From an uncultured Collinsella sp. (lineage in GTDB: Bacteria; Actinomycetota; Coriobacteriia; Coriobacteriales; Coriobacteriaceae): DNA of 7,229 nucleotides. Of this stretch, positions 6,863 to 7,229 are shown in pieces. The notes under the pieces were generated by a model, which was not told the DNA's origin, ran no database searches, and saw nothing but the letters and a program-made list of their open reading frames with translations. The position numbers were made by a program, and so were the translations under genes. How positions within the stretch are numbered: position 1 is the first letter of the stretch; each line of letters opens with the position of its first letter. The DNA is taken from contig URNC01000104.1 of the NCBI GenBank assembly GCA_900549065.1, positions 1 to 7,229 on the forward strand. The letters run 5' to 3'.

Positions 6863-6985
6863 GGCCGGGCACAGGGTTACTCTCCAAATCGTCCTCGGAC
6901 GTGTCGGAGCCCCCGCTGCGCGCTTCGCGCGGCGGGGGCTCCTCCGTCCTGCGGAAAGATTTGGAGAGTAACCCTGTGCCCGGCC
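6863..6985. repeat. 123-base nested palindrome, possible foldback or MITE-like element
   Basis: The outer arms 6863-6890 and 6958-6985 are perfect reverse complements over 28 bases. Inside, 6892-6894 pair with 6953-6955 and GGACG (6897-6901) with CGTCC (6945-6949). The core 6906-6922 pairs with 6926-6942 over 17 pairs, one of them T-G, around a 3-base loop. Partial pairing continues outside, CTTAG (6848-6852) with CTAAG (6994-6998). No T tract follows on either strand, so a simple terminator is unlikely. The two sides contain no gene. A non-autonomous palindromic repeat is the favoured reading; copy number elsewhere in the genome would decide. Confidence 0.85.
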
Positions 6986-7114
6986 TGCGATAACTAAGGG
7001 GTCGCTGCGTTTTGCTTGGGTGCAGCAGCGCCGCGCTCGTGGGTTGTCTGAATTGCGCTTTGCCGATATATGCCCTTTTCCCTGATGGGACCGTGCTTGA
7101 GGGGCGTCTTCATG

Positions 7115-7180
7115 AGTTGCGGTGAAATAGGGACTGTTGAGCCTTTAAGCTGGCAAAACAGTCCTTATTTCACCGCAACT
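7115..7180. repeat. 66-base palindrome near contig end, probable dispersed repeat
   Basis: Arms 7115-7138 and 7157-7180 are reverse complements over 24 bases with one G-T pair (7130 opposite 7165). The 18-base loop holds a further GCC/GGC pairing (7141-7143, 7152-7154). It is AT-richer than its surroundings and carries no T tract after the stem on either strand. Its sequence is unrelated to the larger palindrome nearby. The contig stops 10 bases beyond it, as often happens at multi-copy repeats, though adapter read-through also explains the end. Confidence 0.83.
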
Positions 7181-7190
7181 GAAACAGGGG

Positions 7191-7229
7191 CTGTCTCTTA
7201 TACACATCTCCGAGCCCACGAGACTACGC
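7191..7229. other. Nextera adapter and start of index left at contig end (not genomic)
   Basis: 7191-7209 is the complete 19-base mosaic end read outward (CTGTCTCTTATACACATCT), and 7210-7224 is the adapter stem CCGAGCCCACGAGAC. The last five bases, TACGC, fall where the i7 sample index begins. The pattern is Read 1 run-through of a short insert, kept by the assembler. Confidence 0.98.

Larger units (their letters stand above)
6759..7190. other. Gene-free region upstream of ftsE
   Basis: No convincing coding sequence is present in these 432 bases. Going away from ftsE, it holds the ftsE SD, a candidate extended -10 promoter (6804-6812), a dyad GCAGCA-N7-TGCTGC (6810-6828), and the 123-base palindrome (6863-6985). 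Beyond these lie a spacer with a weak inverted repeat CGCTGC/GCAGCG (7003-7008, 7025-7030) and the 66-base palindrome (7115-7180). In many bacteria prfB precedes ftsE; if so here, it would lie beyond the right edge. Confidence 0.7.

Noticed and set aside
6584..6997. A 137-codon plus-strand frame crossing the start of ftsE and the large palindrome
   Set aside because: It is antisense to ftsE over its first part and runs through both palindrome arms, with no SD or protein-like pattern.
6994..7113. A 39-codon minus-strand reading frame starting MKTPLKHGPIREKG
   Set aside because: No SD precedes its ATG, which lies just beside the palindrome arm. The product is basic and matches no family I know. 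It most likely occurs by chance.
6863..7180. A CRISPR array or ordinary terminators in the two palindromes
   Set aside because: The two palindromes differ from each other and there are no regularly spaced repeats. Neither stem is followed by a T run.
2202..7180. Relation between the recombinase dyads and the 66-base palindrome
   Set aside because: They share only short strings such as AAATAA and GGGAC, too little to claim a common recognition site without a genome-wide search.
1..7229. Terminal inverted repeats at the two ends, suggesting a transposon or linear replicon
   Set aside because: They are the Nextera adapter and Tn5 mosaic end from library preparation, including index bases at the right end.

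Overview
The window looks like one contig, or a near-complete short contig, from a GC-rich member of the Actinomycetota, most likely class Coriobacteriia (Collinsella or a close relative). This rests on an ftsE-ftsX pair followed by rnr, an FtsE with a long Ala/Pro/Gln-rich N-terminal extension, GC-rich codon use, and GTG and TTG starts behind strong Shine-Dalgarno (SD) sequences. The genus is an inference; no marker gene that would settle it is present. Both ends carry Illumina Nextera (Tn5 mosaic-end) adapter, so genomic sequence runs only from about 32 to 7190. The gene cut at the left edge is truncated by the assembly, not by evolution.

All recognised genes lie on the minus strand, so in transcription order the window reads right to left. 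At 6759-7190 is a gene-free stretch with two unrelated long palindromes (7115-7180 and 6863-6985) and a candidate extended -10 promoter. Next come ftsE (5538-6758, GTG start) and ftsX (4631-5551), which overlap by 14 bases. They encode the ABC-type complex that in other bacteria controls cell-wall hydrolases at the division site. A strong terminator at 4573-4606 closes this unit. Then comes rnr (2360-4495), encoding RNase R, a processive 3'-5' exoribonuclease, with a weaker hairpin after it at 2303-2334.

The left third is accessory in character. A small serine recombinase (1578-2183) has a cluster of inverted repeats directly upstream (2202-2261) that look like recombinase binding or crossover sites. 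It is followed by a VanZ-like membrane protein (891-1472, TTG start), a terminator-like hairpin (786-809), and the start of a MurR/RpiR-family sugar-phosphate-responsive regulator (32-686, incomplete).

No complete new multi-gene system is visible. The parts most worth a second look are the two long palindromes upstream of ftsE, the recombinase with its adjacent repeat cluster, and the long disordered N-terminal region of FtsE.
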